From: Aquamicrobium aerolatum DSM 21857
GTDB lineage: Bacteria; Pseudomonadota; Alphaproteobacteria; Rhizobiales; Rhizobiaceae
DNA: 64,000 nucleotides
Direction of reading: 5' to 3'
Assembly: GCF_900113935.1 (NCBI RefSeq)
Contig: NZ_FORF01000011.1
Coordinates: forward strand, 1 to 64,000
Each line of letters starts with the position of its first letter. The first letter of the stretch is position 1. Below the pieces are notes generated by a model. The model made no database searches. It saw only the letters and a program-made list of their open reading frames with translations, and was not told the origin of the DNA. Positions 1 to 8,311 of this stretch are shown in pieces. A program made the translations under genes and the position numbers.

Positions 1-329
1 AGAACATTCACACCTAGGCACCAATCATCTTGCGACAATCAACGCCCTGGTAGACTATATTCTCTCAAGAAAACGTGTCCGCCAAAGTCTCTGTAAGGAA
101 CCCTTCAAGCCCGAAAGCTTTCCGAGTTCCGCGAGCCTCTGCCGCCCACGTTTCTCTTTCTTCTATATGCAATTGTCAAAGAACAGACACTGAACCGTGT
201 CACGAGCCTCAGCCTTCCGGCCTCAAACCCATCGAGCTTCACTTGCGCGTCACTCTGAAATCTCGCCCAACTCAGCAAGTCAGGGACAAACCGTCCCGCT
301 CGCCAGCAGCGTCGCCGCCGTCGTTGGTG
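1..329 (-). other. rRNA operon leader (5' external transcribed spacer)
   Basis: Read on the minus strand this stretch is a typical rhizobial 16S rRNA leader. It has a boxA antitermination element, then a GAGAAACGTGGGCGGCA-like segment, and it ends at the window edge with GTGTGAATGTTCT, which in related genomes lies directly before the mature 16S 5' end. The 16S gene itself is therefore just outside the window, transcribed leftwards. Apparent reading frames here are short, run on both strands and match no family I know. The 16S position is inferred from leader similarity, not seen. Confidence 0.8.
174..185 (-). promoter_or_regulatory. boxA antitermination element of rrn leader
   Basis: Minus-strand TGTTCTTTGACA matches the bacterial boxA consensus (TGYTCTTTRACA). 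BoxA in the nascent rRNA leader recruits NusB/NusE antitermination factors. It lies about 150 nt downstream of the predicted rrn promoter and about 175 nt before the expected 16S start. Confidence 0.8.
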
Positions 330-335
330 AGGCGT

Positions 336-364
336 ATATAGGCGACACCAACTCAAACCGTCAA
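336..364 (-). promoter_or_regulatory. rrn promoter (sigma70-type)
   Basis: On the minus strand a -35 TTGACG (359-364) and a -10 CTATAT (336-341) are separated by exactly 17 nt, matching the alphaproteobacterial CTTGAC-N17-CTATAT pattern. Transcription would start near 329 and run into the rRNA leader. Confidence 0.75.
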
Positions 365-772
365 GCGCTATTTTCAAAAAATCCGCAACTTTCCGAGCCT
401 TACACGGTGACGCAACGGCGTCCGCCACCTTACGCGCTGGAAAACTCCCCAGCCACCAGACCAAAGCCCACAGCAGGGAAAAGTCGCCGGTCGCGACCCA
501 CTCTATATAGGGAGCACATCGCGCAGCTTTAAGAGGTGCCTCGAAAACGGTCCAAGACCAACTCCATATAGAGAAGCGCCACGCGTTGAGGATGCCGGCG
601 GGAGGCGGCAGCGGATCCCAATTGGGGCCCGTAGCTCAATACGTTTCTGAGGCCAACGGGCAGCGGCAAAAGCCATCCTGCTGCTCTATCAGGCACCGGG
701 ATAGTTTAAGGACATCCAGGCAAGCTCATTTAGCCTGCCTGGATAATCGCTTCATAGGGTCAAACCAGACGG
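365..772. other. Non-coding region upstream of rrn
   Basis: About 400 bases without a credible gene. Two further CTATAT boxes read on the minus strand (near 505-510 and 573-578) could be -10 elements of additional rrn promoters, but neither has a good -35 at 17 nt. A hairpin at 716-742 lies downstream of the small minus-strand gene. I see nothing else. Confidence 0.5.
716..742 (-). terminator. Hairpin after small membrane protein gene
   Basis: CCAGGC and GCCTGG arms enclose a second GCT/AGC pairing. It lies 30 nt past the stop of the minus-strand gene at 773. There is no T-tract after it, so it is only a possible terminator. Confidence 0.4.
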
Positions 773-1144
773 CTAGTTTGCTGCCGGTGGCAATGCGGCG
801 GGAGAAGCAGGTTCGGATGCTGCGCCAGAACCCGGAATTGCGGGCGACGCATTTGGCGTCGGGACCGCCTCGTCAGTCTGGTCTGGAATGACCGCGGTTG
901 TCGCTGAGTCTGTTCCCGGACCAGATGAAAATGCGAGTACGGCTATGACGACCAAGGCCGCGACAACGCCGGCTGCAATCCAAGCACCTGCACCTGAGCG
1001 TGGCGGAATGGCGGCGGGCGTTGCAATAAGAGGATCGGCAGCCGGATCGCTATAAGGGATGTGCGGCTCTGTAAATGGGGCATCAGGATGCGAAGGGCTC
1101 GGATCGACGGGATAACGTGGGTCCGGACTGCGGGGGTCGGCCAT
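773..1144 (-). CDS. Small proline-rich single-pass membrane protein, unknown function
   Basis: A 123-residue protein. The N-terminal ~50 residues are rich in Pro, Asp and Ser. One hydrophobic segment (about residues 55-75, AAGVVAALVVIAVLAF) follows, then a Pro/Ala/Ser-rich tail. This predicts a single-pass inner-membrane protein with disordered ends. The start ATG at 1144 is chosen because GGAG lies 8 bases upstream and the text upstream does not look coding. I do not recognise the family and low-complexity sequence limits inference. It is divergent from holA (about 125 bp apart) and sits where many relatives carry lptE/leuS. Confidence 0.6.
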   Translation of the reverse strand: MADPRSPDPRYPVDPSPSHPDAPFTEPHIPYSDPAADPLIATPAAIPPRSGAGAWIAAGVVAALVVIAVLAFSSGPGTDSATTAVIPDQTDEAVPTPNASPAIPGSGAASEPASPAALPPAAN

Positions 1145-1268
1145 GATATTCTCCATTCTCAAACCAATCTGAATGTGAACAACGCAGGCGAACTCGGACC
1201 GGTTCCATTTTATGCAGCAGTTTGATTTGGGCGCTGCCTTCGCCCTCCGTCTGTGGTAGCCAAGCGGC

Positions 1269-2309
1269 ATGGCACAAAAGAAAGCGCATGAAGTCGACGG
1301 CTGGTTGCGGCGACCTGACCCCGAAACCCGCATCATCCTGATCTACGGCCCGGATCGCGGTCTGGTTGCCGAACGCACCCAGACCTATGTAAAACAGGCG
1401 GGGCTGGACGCCGAGGATCCGTTCTCATCGGTTCGTCTGGAAGCCTCCGAACTCGATGCCGCCCCCGGACGCTTGATCGATGAAGCCGGTACCGTGCCGA
1501 TGTTCTCGAGCCAGCGGCTGATCTGGATCAAAGGCGCGGGTACACACAAGAATCTCGCCGACGATGTGAAGGAACTCGCCACCAATCCGCTACGCGATTC
1601 GATTGTTCTCATCGAGGCCGGCGACCTGAAAAAATCTGCCCCGTTGCGCAACGTCGTTGAAGGGGCGTTCAGCGCAATGGCCCTACCCTGCTATGCCGAC
1701 GAAAGCCGATCGATCGATGGTGTCATCGACGAGATTCTGGCACGGGAGCGCATGACCATGGCGGTTGAAGCGCGGCAGGCGCTGAAGGCTAATCTGGGCG
1801 GAGACCGTCTTGCCACGCGCAGCGAGCTTGAAAAGCTGGCGCTTTATTGTCACGGGCAACCACAGATCACGCTCGACGACGTCACCGTGACAATCGGTGA
1901 CGTCTCGGGCCTCTCTGTCGATGCTGCGGTAGATGCAGTGCTTGCCGGTAACAGTGAGGCGTTCGATACAACATTCTCCCGCATCGTGTCGTCTGGCTCA
2001 CACCCCTTCGTGGTGCTGTCGGCGGCCATGCGGCAGTTCAATCAATTGCTGGCTCTGCGCGGGGATATGGATGCAAATGGGAAATCTGCTACGGCTGCTG
2101 TCGCGAGCGCCCGCCCACCCGTCTTTTTCACCAGACGCAAGCTAATCGAGACCGCTGTACAGCGGTCGACCAGCGTCACCCTTTTGCGTGCACTGGAGCG
2201 ACTTCAGGCTGCAGTTCTACTGACACGACAGCGGCCTGATCTGGCAGTTGCCACCGCTCGACAGGCACTGATCGCGCTTCTCGTGGAAGCAGCGCGTGCC
2301 CGACGTTAG
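1269..2309 (+). CDS. holA: DNA polymerase III subunit delta
   Basis: HolA (346 aa, usual length ~340) is the clamp-loader delta subunit that opens the beta sliding clamp during loading in the replisome. The N-terminus has the AAA-like fold start IILIYGPDRG (residues 22-31), with no intact Walker A, as expected for delta. The C-terminus (FVVLSAAMRQF, then LLTRQRPDLAVATARQALIALL) is the collar domain typical of the family. No strong ribosome binding site precedes ATG 1269, but the encoded start fits homologues. It is the only plus-strand gene left of the proposed origin and converges on parB. Confidence 0.93.
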   Translation: MAQKKAHEVDGWLRRPDPETRIILIYGPDRGLVAERTQTYVKQAGLDAEDPFSSVRLEASELDAAPGRLIDEAGTVPMFSSQRLIWIKGAGTHKNLADDVKELATNPLRDSIVLIEAGDLKKSAPLRNVVEGAFSAMALPCYADESRSIDGVIDEILARERMTMAVEARQALKANLGGDRLATRSELEKLALYCHGQPQITLDDVTVTIGDVSGLSVDAAVDAVLAGNSEAFDTTFSRIVSSGSHPFVVLSAAMRQFNQLLALRGDMDANGKSATAAVASARPPVFFTRRKLIETAVQRSTSVTLLRALERLQAAVLLTRQRPDLAVATARQALIALLVEAARARR

Positions 2310-2323
2310 CGGATTCCAGAAAA

Positions 2324-2345
2324 AGCGCGAAACAATTTTCGCGCT
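2324..2345 (-). terminator. Rho-independent terminator after parB
   Basis: Perfect 9-bp stem AGCGCGAAA/TTTCGCGCT with a 4-nt loop. On the minus strand it is followed by five Ts, so it fits best as the end of the parA-parB transcript. It may also slow plus-strand holA transcription. Confidence 0.65.
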
Positions 2346-2372
2346 CGAAATAGCATTAAAACAAAGGAATGA

Positions 2373-2467
2373 AGCGTGTCGCGATCTTTCAGATCTACTT
2401 CACGCGCTCCAAGTTTTTGCATCTACGCAGGTCACTGTCCCGAAACCGGTCCCCACCTTCGGGTGCG
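2373..2467 (-). repeat. Intergenic mosaic palindromic repeat, copy 1
   Basis: Reverse complement shares several blocks with 19424-19520: GGGxACCGGTTTCGGGA, then AGCGCG and CTGAAAGATCGCGAC. GTGGGAACCGGTTT-type blocks are the hallmark of rhizobial intergenic mosaic elements. It lies between the convergent holA and parB genes. Boundaries are approximate and the copies differ in the spacer. Confidence 0.6.
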
Positions 2468-2510
2468 ACGCCGATAGAGCCTTTCCTCAATGCTAGAAAA
2501 GCGGAAAATT

Positions 2511-3395
2511 CTACTGCTGAAGGCGGCGGCACATCTCATCGAGCTGGTCGAGCGTCTTATATCCGATTTTCAATTCCCCACCGCGTTGACCATGCGTAAT
2601 GGTGACCCGCAGTCCAGTCACGTCCGACAACATCTTTTCAAGCGCAACAGTGTCGGCATCCTTCGGCGCGGGAGCGGAGGACGAAACGCCGCTGCGGGTT
2701 TGCTGAATCTGAAGCGGTTGCTGAGCCAACGCTTCCGCCTGACGAACCGACAGGCCCTCCTCGACAATCCGATGCGCCAGACCGGCGGGATCTTCCGCCG
2801 TCACCAAAGTGCGCGCATGTCCAGCTGACAGCGACCCGTCGACCAGCATGTCACGTATTTCAGACGGCAGCTTAAGCAGTCGAAGCGTATTGGCGACATG
2901 GCTCCGGCTTTTGCCGATAACCTGTCCGAGATCAGCCTGAGTATAATTGTGTTCATCTATCAACTGCTGATATCCCAACGCCTCCTCGACGGCATTGAGG
3001 TCTGCGCGCTGAACGTTCTCAATAATTGCGATCTCTAGCGCGACACGGTCATCAACCTCGCGGATAATGACCGGAACCTCAGTCAAGCCGGCGAGCTGCG
3101 ATGCACGCCACCGGCGTTCACCGGCAATGATCTCATAGCGGCCATTGTCGACAGTGCGGACGACAACCGGCTGAACCACACCGTGTTCCCGAATCGACTG
3201 AGCCAGGTCCGCAAGTTCGGTTTCGCCGAAATGACGGCGCGGGTTGCGGGGATTGGGTCCGACAAACTCAATCGGCACCTTGTTGTCTGCGCCGATGCGC
3301 GGCGTTGCAGCATTGGGCTGGGCCGGCTTGTCCATTTCGCCAATCAGCGCTGCAAGTCCACGTCCAAGGCGTTTTCTGGAAAGATCGTCGCTCAT
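2511..3395 (-). CDS. parB: Chromosome-partitioning protein ParB (CTPase, parS-binding)
   Basis: ParB (294 aa) binds parS, loads as a CTP-dependent sliding clamp and hands the origin region to ParA for segregation. Visible parts in order: an N-terminal basic ParA-contact motif (KRLGRGLAALIGE, 8-20); the CTP-binding boxes with NPRRHF (51-56) and GERRWRA (92-98); a helix-turn-helix at about 151-172 (QADLGQVIGKSRSHVANTL); and a C-terminal dimerisation segment. It is 34 bp downstream of parA in the same operon. Candidate parS targets are present at 4845-4860 and 6823-6912. Confidence 0.97.
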   Translation of the reverse strand: MSDDLSRKRLGRGLAALIGEMDKPAQPNAATPRIGADNKVPIEFVGPNPRNPRRHFGETELADLAQSIREHGVVQPVVVRTVDNGRYEIIAGERRWRASQLAGLTEVPVIIREVDDRVALEIAIIENVQRADLNAVEEALGYQQLIDEHNYTQADLGQVIGKSRSHVANTLRLLKLPSEIRDMLVDGSLSAGHARTLVTAEDPAGLAHRIVEEGLSVRQAEALAQQPLQIQQTRSGVSSSAPAPKDADTVALEKMLSDVTGLRVTITHGQRGGELKIGYKTLDQLDEMCRRLQQ

Positions 3396-3429
3396 GTCAC
3401 TTCCGCATTTTCAGGTTGACGGATGAAAC

Positions 3430-4230
3430 TCAGGCAGCACGCAAACGGCGCTCGCGTCGAATGACTTCCGACGCCAGTTGCAAATAGGCCTGGCTACCAG
3501 TGCATTTCAGGTCGTAAAGAATTGCCGGTTTACCGTAAGACGGCGCTTCCGACACCCGCACATTTCGCGGGATCACCGTCTCATAAACCTTCTCGCCCAT
3601 ATGTGCGCGCACATCCTCCACCACCTGATTGGCCAGATTGTTACGGCCATCGAACATTGTCAGGACGATGCCCTGGATGGTGAGGTCCGGGTTGATCGAG
3701 TTGCGGATCTGCTCCACCGTTTCAAGCAGTTGGCTCAAGCCTTCAAGCGCGAAGAACTCACACTGCAGGGGCACAAGCACAGAATCGGCAGCGGCCATGG
3801 AATTCAGGGTCAAGAGATTGAGTGATGGTGGGCAATCGATCAGAACATAGGTGAACGCTCCATCTTGATCGAACGAGCGTCGCAGCGCATTACGCAAGCG
3901 CAGCACCCGGTCTGGGGCGTTGGCGATCTCCATCTCGATACCGAGAAGATCAAGCGTGGATGGAATGATCGACATTCCAGGGACCGCAGTTGGCATTGCC
4001 GACTCTGCAACATCTGCTTCACCGGTCAGCAGGTCATAAGACGAGACATGCCGGTCCTGGCGGTTGATGCCCACACCGGTGCTGGCGTTACCCTGCGGAT
4101 CAAGATCAACGATGAGCACACGTTCGCCGATTGCGGCGAGCGCCGTCGCCAGATTGATTGCCGTCGTCGTCTTGCCAACCCCACCCTTCTGGTTGGCGAT
4201 GGTGATGATACGTGGTCGAGAAGATTTCAT
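3430..4230 (-). CDS. parA: Chromosome-partitioning ATPase ParA (Soj family)
   Basis: ParA (266 aa) is a deviant-Walker ATPase that binds nucleoid DNA as an ATP dimer and moves ParB-parS complexes toward the cell pole. KGGVGKTT (15-22) carries the signature lysine of the ParA/MinD group. DLDPQGNAS follows as Walker A', and VLIDCPPSLNLLTLN is the Walker B and downstream helix. It lacks an N-terminal HTH, as expected of chromosomal rather than plasmid type Ia ParA. It follows rsmG by 35 bp and precedes parB, the standard order near alphaproteobacterial origins. Confidence 0.97.
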   Translation of the reverse strand: MKSSRPRIITIANQKGGVGKTTTAINLATALAAIGERVLIVDLDPQGNASTGVGINRQDRHVSSYDLLTGEADVAESAMPTAVPGMSIIPSTLDLLGIEMEIANAPDRVLRLRNALRRSFDQDGAFTYVLIDCPPSLNLLTLNSMAAADSVLVPLQCEFFALEGLSQLLETVEQIRNSINPDLTIQGIVLTMFDGRNNLANQVVEDVRAHMGEKVYETVIPRNVRVSEAPSYGKPAILYDLKCTGSQAYLQLASEVIRRERRLRAA

Positions 4231-4265
4231 GATCGGTCTACCGCACAGCTGTTGGCCACATCTGC

Positions 4266-4901
4266 TCAGGATTCGTTACGGGTGAGTCCTGATATTTCAA
4301 GGACGCGACTCGCGCGATCAATCCTACTTTGATGTTCTATCAGATCAAACCGCCATTGGTTAACGCTTTCCGCCACTTCCGCGGCGTATTCCCGGCCTTT
4401 GTGGAACTGAGCTTTCGCACCACGCGTCAACCACGGCTCTGCAAGGCCCAGCAGTTTGGGAAGTGGCGCCAATGCGCGCGCGGTCACGATCTCTGGCTGT
4501 TGCACCAAGGTTGCTGCATCTTCGATACGCGAGACATGGACGCGAGCGGGCGCCCTGTAACTTCCCAGTACGGAACGGAGAAAAGCAGCCTTCTTGTTGT
4601 TGCTCTCCACCAGGTCGATATGTGTACCGGGCCGATCACGCATCAGGATCGCCAGGACAGCCCCTGGAAAACCACCGCCTGAACCAAGGTCAAGCCATTT
4701 CAGAGCGTTGGATTCCAATCGTGCGATCTGGGCACTGTCGAGAATATGTCGGCTCCAGAGTGTGTCCAAGGTGGACGGCGCGGCGAGATTGATTCGAGTT
4801 GACCATTTTCTGAACTCGCTTTCAAACCCCACCAAGCAATCAAACGTTTCACGTGAAACCGGCCCCGCGATTTCCTGAAGTTCCAGATATTTGTCCTTCA
4901 C
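4266..4901 (-). CDS. rsmG: 16S rRNA (guanine-527-N7)-methyltransferase RsmG (GidB)
   Basis: RsmG (211 aa) methylates N7 of G527 in 16S rRNA using S-adenosylmethionine; loss causes low-level streptomycin resistance in other bacteria. The Rossmann SAM-binding loop is [11 protein letters not shown] (70-80), with the [12 protein letters not shown] segment after it. The start overlaps the mnmG stop by 4 bp (ATGA), so the two are translationally coupled. Codons for residues 14-19 (PVSRET) contain a parS palindrome at 4845-4860, a dual use seen in many gidB genes. Confidence 0.95.
   Translation of the reverse strand: MKDKYLELQEIAGPVSRETFDCLVGFESEFRKWSTRINLAAPSTLDTLWSRHILDSAQIARLESNALKWLDLGSGGGFPGAVLAILMRDRPGTHIDLVESNNKKAAFLRSVLGSYRAPARVHVSRIEDAATLVQQPEIVTARALAPLPKLLGLAEPWLTRGAKAQFHKGREYAAEVAESVNQWRFDLIEHQSRIDRASRVLEISGLTRNES
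4845..4860. promoter_or_regulatory. parS site within rsmG
   Basis: CGTTTCACGTGAAACC: the central 14 bases GTTTCACGTGAAAC are a perfect palindrome identical to the core of the bacterial parS consensus (TGTTTCACGTGAAACA). It lies about 0.6 kb upstream of parA within the rsmG coding sequence. Confidence 0.88.
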
Positions 4902-6766
4902 GCCGCACCACGCTTCTGATCCGACTGATGCATCGCTGCAATCACAATTGCCAATGCTGCAGGCGTCATTCCATCAACCCGCTGCACTTCCGCAAGTGAA
5001 CGCGGGCGACGCTCGGCCAACTTAGTCTTGAGTTCATTGGATAGACCCGCGAGACTCGAAAAGTCGAGCGTCTCCGGAATTTCCCGCGCCTCCTCTCGCC
5101 GTAGCAGGGCCACGTCGGCCTTCTGCCTGTCCATATAAACGGCATAACGGGCATCGGTTTCGACGCGTTCGCGCACGCTTTCGGGAATTTCCAGCATCTG
5201 CGGCCACACCTGAGTAAGCCGGTCAAATGTGATATCGGGATACGACAGCAAATCAAACGCGCTCCGCCGCTGGCCATCCTTGTTGAGATTCAAACCAAAC
5301 TTCTGAGCCTCATTCGGTGTCAGCGACAGACGCTCGGTCAGCGCCCGCGCCTCGTTAAGTTGAGATTGCTGTTGGTTGTAACGCTTCGTCCTTTCAGGTG
5401 AAGCAATACCTAGTTGTATGGCCAAGGGCGTCAGTCGCTCATCAGCGTTGTCAGCACGTAAAGACAAGCGGAACTCGGCGCGGGACGTAAACATGCGGTA
5501 GGGCTCGGTCACACCACGACTGGTCAGATCATCGATCAGCACGCCGAGATAAGCATCCCCTCTTCCGAATGTGACTTCCGTCTCTCCTGCCACCTGCCGT
5601 GCCGCATTCAGGCCTGCGACCAGCCCCTGAGCTGCGGCCTCCTCATAGCCAGTTGTCCCGTTGATCTGACCAGCGAGAAACAACCCCGATACTTTGTGCG
5701 TCTGTAACGTACTCGTCAGTTCACGCGGATCGATGAAGTCGTATTCAATCGCATAGGCTGGTTGGAGAATAACTGCTTTTTCGAGTCCAGGAATAGAAGC
5801 GACCAACGCTGCCTGTGCGTCACGCGGAAGCGAGGTCGAAATACCGTTCGGGTAGACGGTGTGATCATCGAGCCCTTCCGGCTCGAGAAAAATCTGATGA
5901 CCATCACGATCGCCAAACTTGACGATCTTGTCCTCAATCGACGGACAATAGCGTGGACCGATCCCTTCGATATTTCCGGAATACATGGCGGAACGGGCCA
6001 GGTTCGCACGCACGATCTCATGCGTCTGCGCTGTTGTTCGCGTCACCCCACATTTGATCTGCGGATTGGTGATCGAATCCGTCAAAAGTGAGAATGGCAC
6101 CGGATGGTCGTCTGCATCCTGGCTATCAATTCCCGCCCAATCGATCGTTCGTCCATCCAAGCGGCTTGGAGTGCCGGTCTTCAGCCGGCCAAGTTGAAAT
6201 CCCAGTCGTTCCATGGTTGCAGACAGCCCGACGGATGCCGCTTCGTGCATGCGTCCAGCGGGAAACTGCTCCTGACCGATATGGATCAGTCCACGCAAAA
6301 AGGTTCCGGTCGTGAGCACGACAGCATCACAGGATAACGTCCTGCCATCCGCAAGAACGACGCCCGCTATTCGTCCGTCATAGATCGATAGGTCGAAGAC
6401 TTCGCCCTCAACGACAGCAAGGTTGGCGTGATTGAAAATCGCCTGCTGAACCGCCTCGCGGTAAAGTCTACGGTCTGCCTGGGTTCTGGGGCCCCTCACC
6501 GCCGGACCCTTCCGACGGTTGAGCATCCGAAACTGAATTCCGGCCTGATCAGCCATCCGTCCCATCAGGCCATCCAGCGCATCAATTTCGCGCACGAGAT
6601 GACCCTTGCCCAACCCACCAATCGCTGGGTTGCAGGACATCACGCCGATGGTTTCCTTCTTCATCGTGACGAGTGCCGTATCTGCGCCTGCGCGTGCGGA
6701 AGCCGAGGCCGCCTCGCAGCCTGCGTGCCCGCCCCCGATCACGATGACATCATATCTTGAATTCAT
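4898..6766 (-). CDS. mnmG: tRNA uridine 5-carboxymethylaminomethyl modification enzyme MnmG (GidA)
   Basis: MnmG (622 aa from the chosen start) works with MnmE to build the (carboxymethyl)aminomethyl group at U34 of certain tRNAs, using FAD, NADH and methylene-THF. The FAD dinucleotide fold is [11 protein letters not shown] at about 10-20. [13 protein letters not shown] and [16 protein letters not shown] are family signatures. A C-terminal helical domain binds MnmE and tRNA. An in-frame ATG 12 bp further upstream (6778) is possible, but AAGG lies 7 bases before ATG 6766 and MNSRYDV is the usual N-terminus. Confidence 0.96.
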   Translation of the reverse strand: MNSRYDVIVIGGGHAGCEAASASARAGADTALVTMKKETIGVMSCNPAIGGLGKGHLVREIDALDGLMGRMADQAGIQFRMLNRRKGPAVRGPRTQADRRLYREAVQQAIFNHANLAVVEGEVFDLSIYDGRIAGVVLADGRTLSCDAVVLTTGTFLRGLIHIGQEQFPAGRMHEAASVGLSATMERLGFQLGRLKTGTPSRLDGRTIDWAGIDSQDADDHPVPFSLLTDSITNPQIKCGVTRTTAQTHEIVRANLARSAMYSGNIEGIGPRYCPSIEDKIVKFGDRDGHQIFLEPEGLDDHTVYPNGISTSLPRDAQAALVASIPGLEKAVILQPAYAIEYDFIDPRELTSTLQTHKVSGLFLAGQINGTTGYEEAAAQGLVAGLNAARQVAGETEVTFGRGDAYLGVLIDDLTSRGVTEPYRMFTSRAEFRLSLRADNADERLTPLAIQLGIASPERTKRYNQQQSQLNEARALTERLSLTPNEAQKFGLNLNKDGQRRSAFDLLSYPDITFDRLTQVWPQMLEIPESVRERVETDARYAVYMDRQKADVALLRREEAREIPETLDFSSLAGLSNELKTKLAERRPRSLAEVQRVDGMTPAALAIVIAAMHQSDQKRGAA

Positions 6767-6822
6767 GGTACCTTGCATTCTTCGCCAGTGGGCCGGAGAA
6801 AGTCGTCAAGTGTGAATCTTAT

Positions 6823-6838
6823 TGTTTCACGTGAAACT
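6823..6838. promoter_or_regulatory. parS site 1 of the mnmE-mnmG intergenic cluster
   Basis: TGTTTCACGTGAAACT matches the parS consensus at 15 of 16 positions. It lies in the gap between mnmG and mnmE, about 4.5 kb left of the proposed origin. Confidence 0.92.
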
Positions 6839-6860
6839 GCGTGTTGGGGTTCAACGGCGA

Positions 6861-6876
6861 TGTTTCACGTGAGTCA
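6861..6876. promoter_or_regulatory. parS site 2 of the mnmE-mnmG intergenic cluster
   Basis: TGTTTCACGTGAGTCA: the left half-site and CACGTG core are perfect, the right arm has two mismatches (GTCA for AACA). It lies 38 bp from site 1 (start to start). Confidence 0.78.
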
Positions 6877-6896
6877 CTGCTGTCTTCTTAGCAGCA

Positions 6897-6912
6897 TGTT
6901 TCACGTGAGTCA
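6897..6912. promoter_or_regulatory. parS site 3, overlapping the mnmE stop codon
   Basis: TGTTTCACGTGAGTCA, identical to site 2 and 36 bp away from it (start to start). Its last three bases (6910-6912) are the mnmE stop codon on the minus strand. Confidence 0.78.
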
Positions 6913-8223
6913 TTTTCCGATGCAGAACTCGCTGAATATCACACCCAATAGATCTTCGACATCAGTAGTGCCGGTGATGCGACCAAGGTGGTCCGCCGCC
7001 TGACGTAATTCTTCCGCACGCAATTCAAGCGGTAGATCGTCCCGCGAAACCGCAACATCGATGCAGCTCAAGCAATCCGATAGGTGGCTCTTGTGGCGCA
7101 AACGTGTCGGAATGGTGGACTCGGCGAGCGCGAGAGAAGCGGCCGCCCGGCTCGAGATTACGTCCAGAAGTTCCTCAAGACCTTCACCCGTAACTGCAGA
7201 TACGGCAAGCGTACCGCGTGCAACACGGCCAACGTCGCACTTGCTTGTCACCACGATGCGGTTGTTGTCCTCGTTGAGCGGGTTAACCCGATCAATGTCT
7301 GCGGCGTCAGCCGGCATGAGATGAATAACCAGATCTGCGGCTCGCGCCGCGCCGTGCGCCCTCTCCACGCCGAGTTTTTCAACGACATCGTCCGTTTCGC
7401 GAATACCAGCTGTATCCGTGACAATGACCTTGAGTCCGCGGACATCGAGGCTCACCTCGACAAGGTCGCGCGTGGTGCCAGGGATATCTGTGACAATGGC
7501 AACTTCTCGTCGCGCCAAGGCGTTGAGAAGGCTGGATTTTCCGGCATTCGGTGCTCCGATCAGAACAACTCGAAAACCTTCGCGAATGATCTCGGCAGCC
7601 GCATATCCCGCAATGTGGGAGCGAAGTGTAGCGGCAAGCGCGCGCATGTTTTCCCAGACCCGTTGGGATACAGAACCCGGAACGTCATCCTCATCAGCAA
7701 AATCGAGTTCGGCTTCAATGAAGGCCCGCGCCCTCAGGAGCGTCGTCCGCCAGGAACCGTATAGCTGACGCTGTCGCCCAGACGTATTCTGGATGGCCAG
7801 TTTGCGCTGTGTCTCGGTCTCGGCGGCGATAAGATCAGCCAAAGCTTCAGCGCCGCTCAGATCCATCTTGCCATTGAGAAAGGCCCGGCGGGTAAAATCG
7901 CCCGCTTCTGCGGGACGAAAACCTTCAAGGTTCGCCAGATAATGGAGGATCGCGGAGACAACCGCCCTGCCCCCATGAATCTGAAGTTCAGCGCAATCTT
8001 CACCGGTGAAACTATTGGGTCCCAGGAAAAACAGAACCAATCCCCGATCGAGCAGCCCACGATCATCGGCCCGGATCTCCCGCAGGACTGCCTGCCGCGG
8101 CGGCGGCAAATTGCCAACCAGTGTTTGCAGCCCTGATTGTACTTGGGGCCCTGATAGGCGGATGATCGCAACGCCGGACGGAAGTGCGCCAGACGAGAGC
8201 GCAAAGATCGTATCTTGGAACAC
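6910..8223 (-). CDS. mnmE: tRNA modification GTPase MnmE (TrmE)
   Basis: MnmE (437 aa) is the GTPase partner of MnmG in U34 tRNA modification. An N-terminal THF-binding domain is followed by a helical domain holding the G domain: P-loop GAPNAGKSS (about 223-231), G3 DTAG in VTDTAGIRET, and G4 TSKCD. The C-terminus ends CIGK, with the catalytic-site cysteine four residues from the end. The start is GTG at 8223 because GAAAGG sits 7-12 bases upstream and FQDTI follows, as in homologues; an in-frame TTG at 8238 is less likely. The stop codon overlaps a parS site. Confidence 0.95.
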   Translation of the reverse strand: MFQDTIFALSSGALPSGVAIIRLSGPQVQSGLQTLVGNLPPPRQAVLREIRADDRGLLDRGLVLFFLGPNSFTGEDCAELQIHGGRAVVSAILHYLANLEGFRPAEAGDFTRRAFLNGKMDLSGAEALADLIAAETETQRKLAIQNTSGRQRQLYGSWRTTLLRARAFIEAELDFADEDDVPGSVSQRVWENMRALAATLRSHIAGYAAAEIIREGFRVVLIGAPNAGKSSLLNALARREVAIVTDIPGTTRDLVEVSLDVRGLKVIVTDTAGIRETDDVVEKLGVERAHGAARAADLVIHLMPADAADIDRVNPLNEDNNRIVVTSKCDVGRVARGTLAVSAVTGEGLEELLDVISSRAAASLALAESTIPTRLRHKSHLSDCLSCIDVAVSRDDLPLELRAEELRQAADHLGRITGTTDVEDLLGVIFSEFCIGK

Positions 8224-8311
8224 AGCTAAGCCTTTCAAGGCTGCCGCAGCACCAGGGTAGAATCGTTTCGGAATCGAATCATTAGTGTGCGGTGGCTTGT
8301 GCCACCTGCAC

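Noticed and set aside
105-532. Open frames on both strands in the first 530 bases (up to 119 codons)
   Set aside because: They cover the rrn leader and promoter, have no family resemblance, and conflict with boxA and the promoter.
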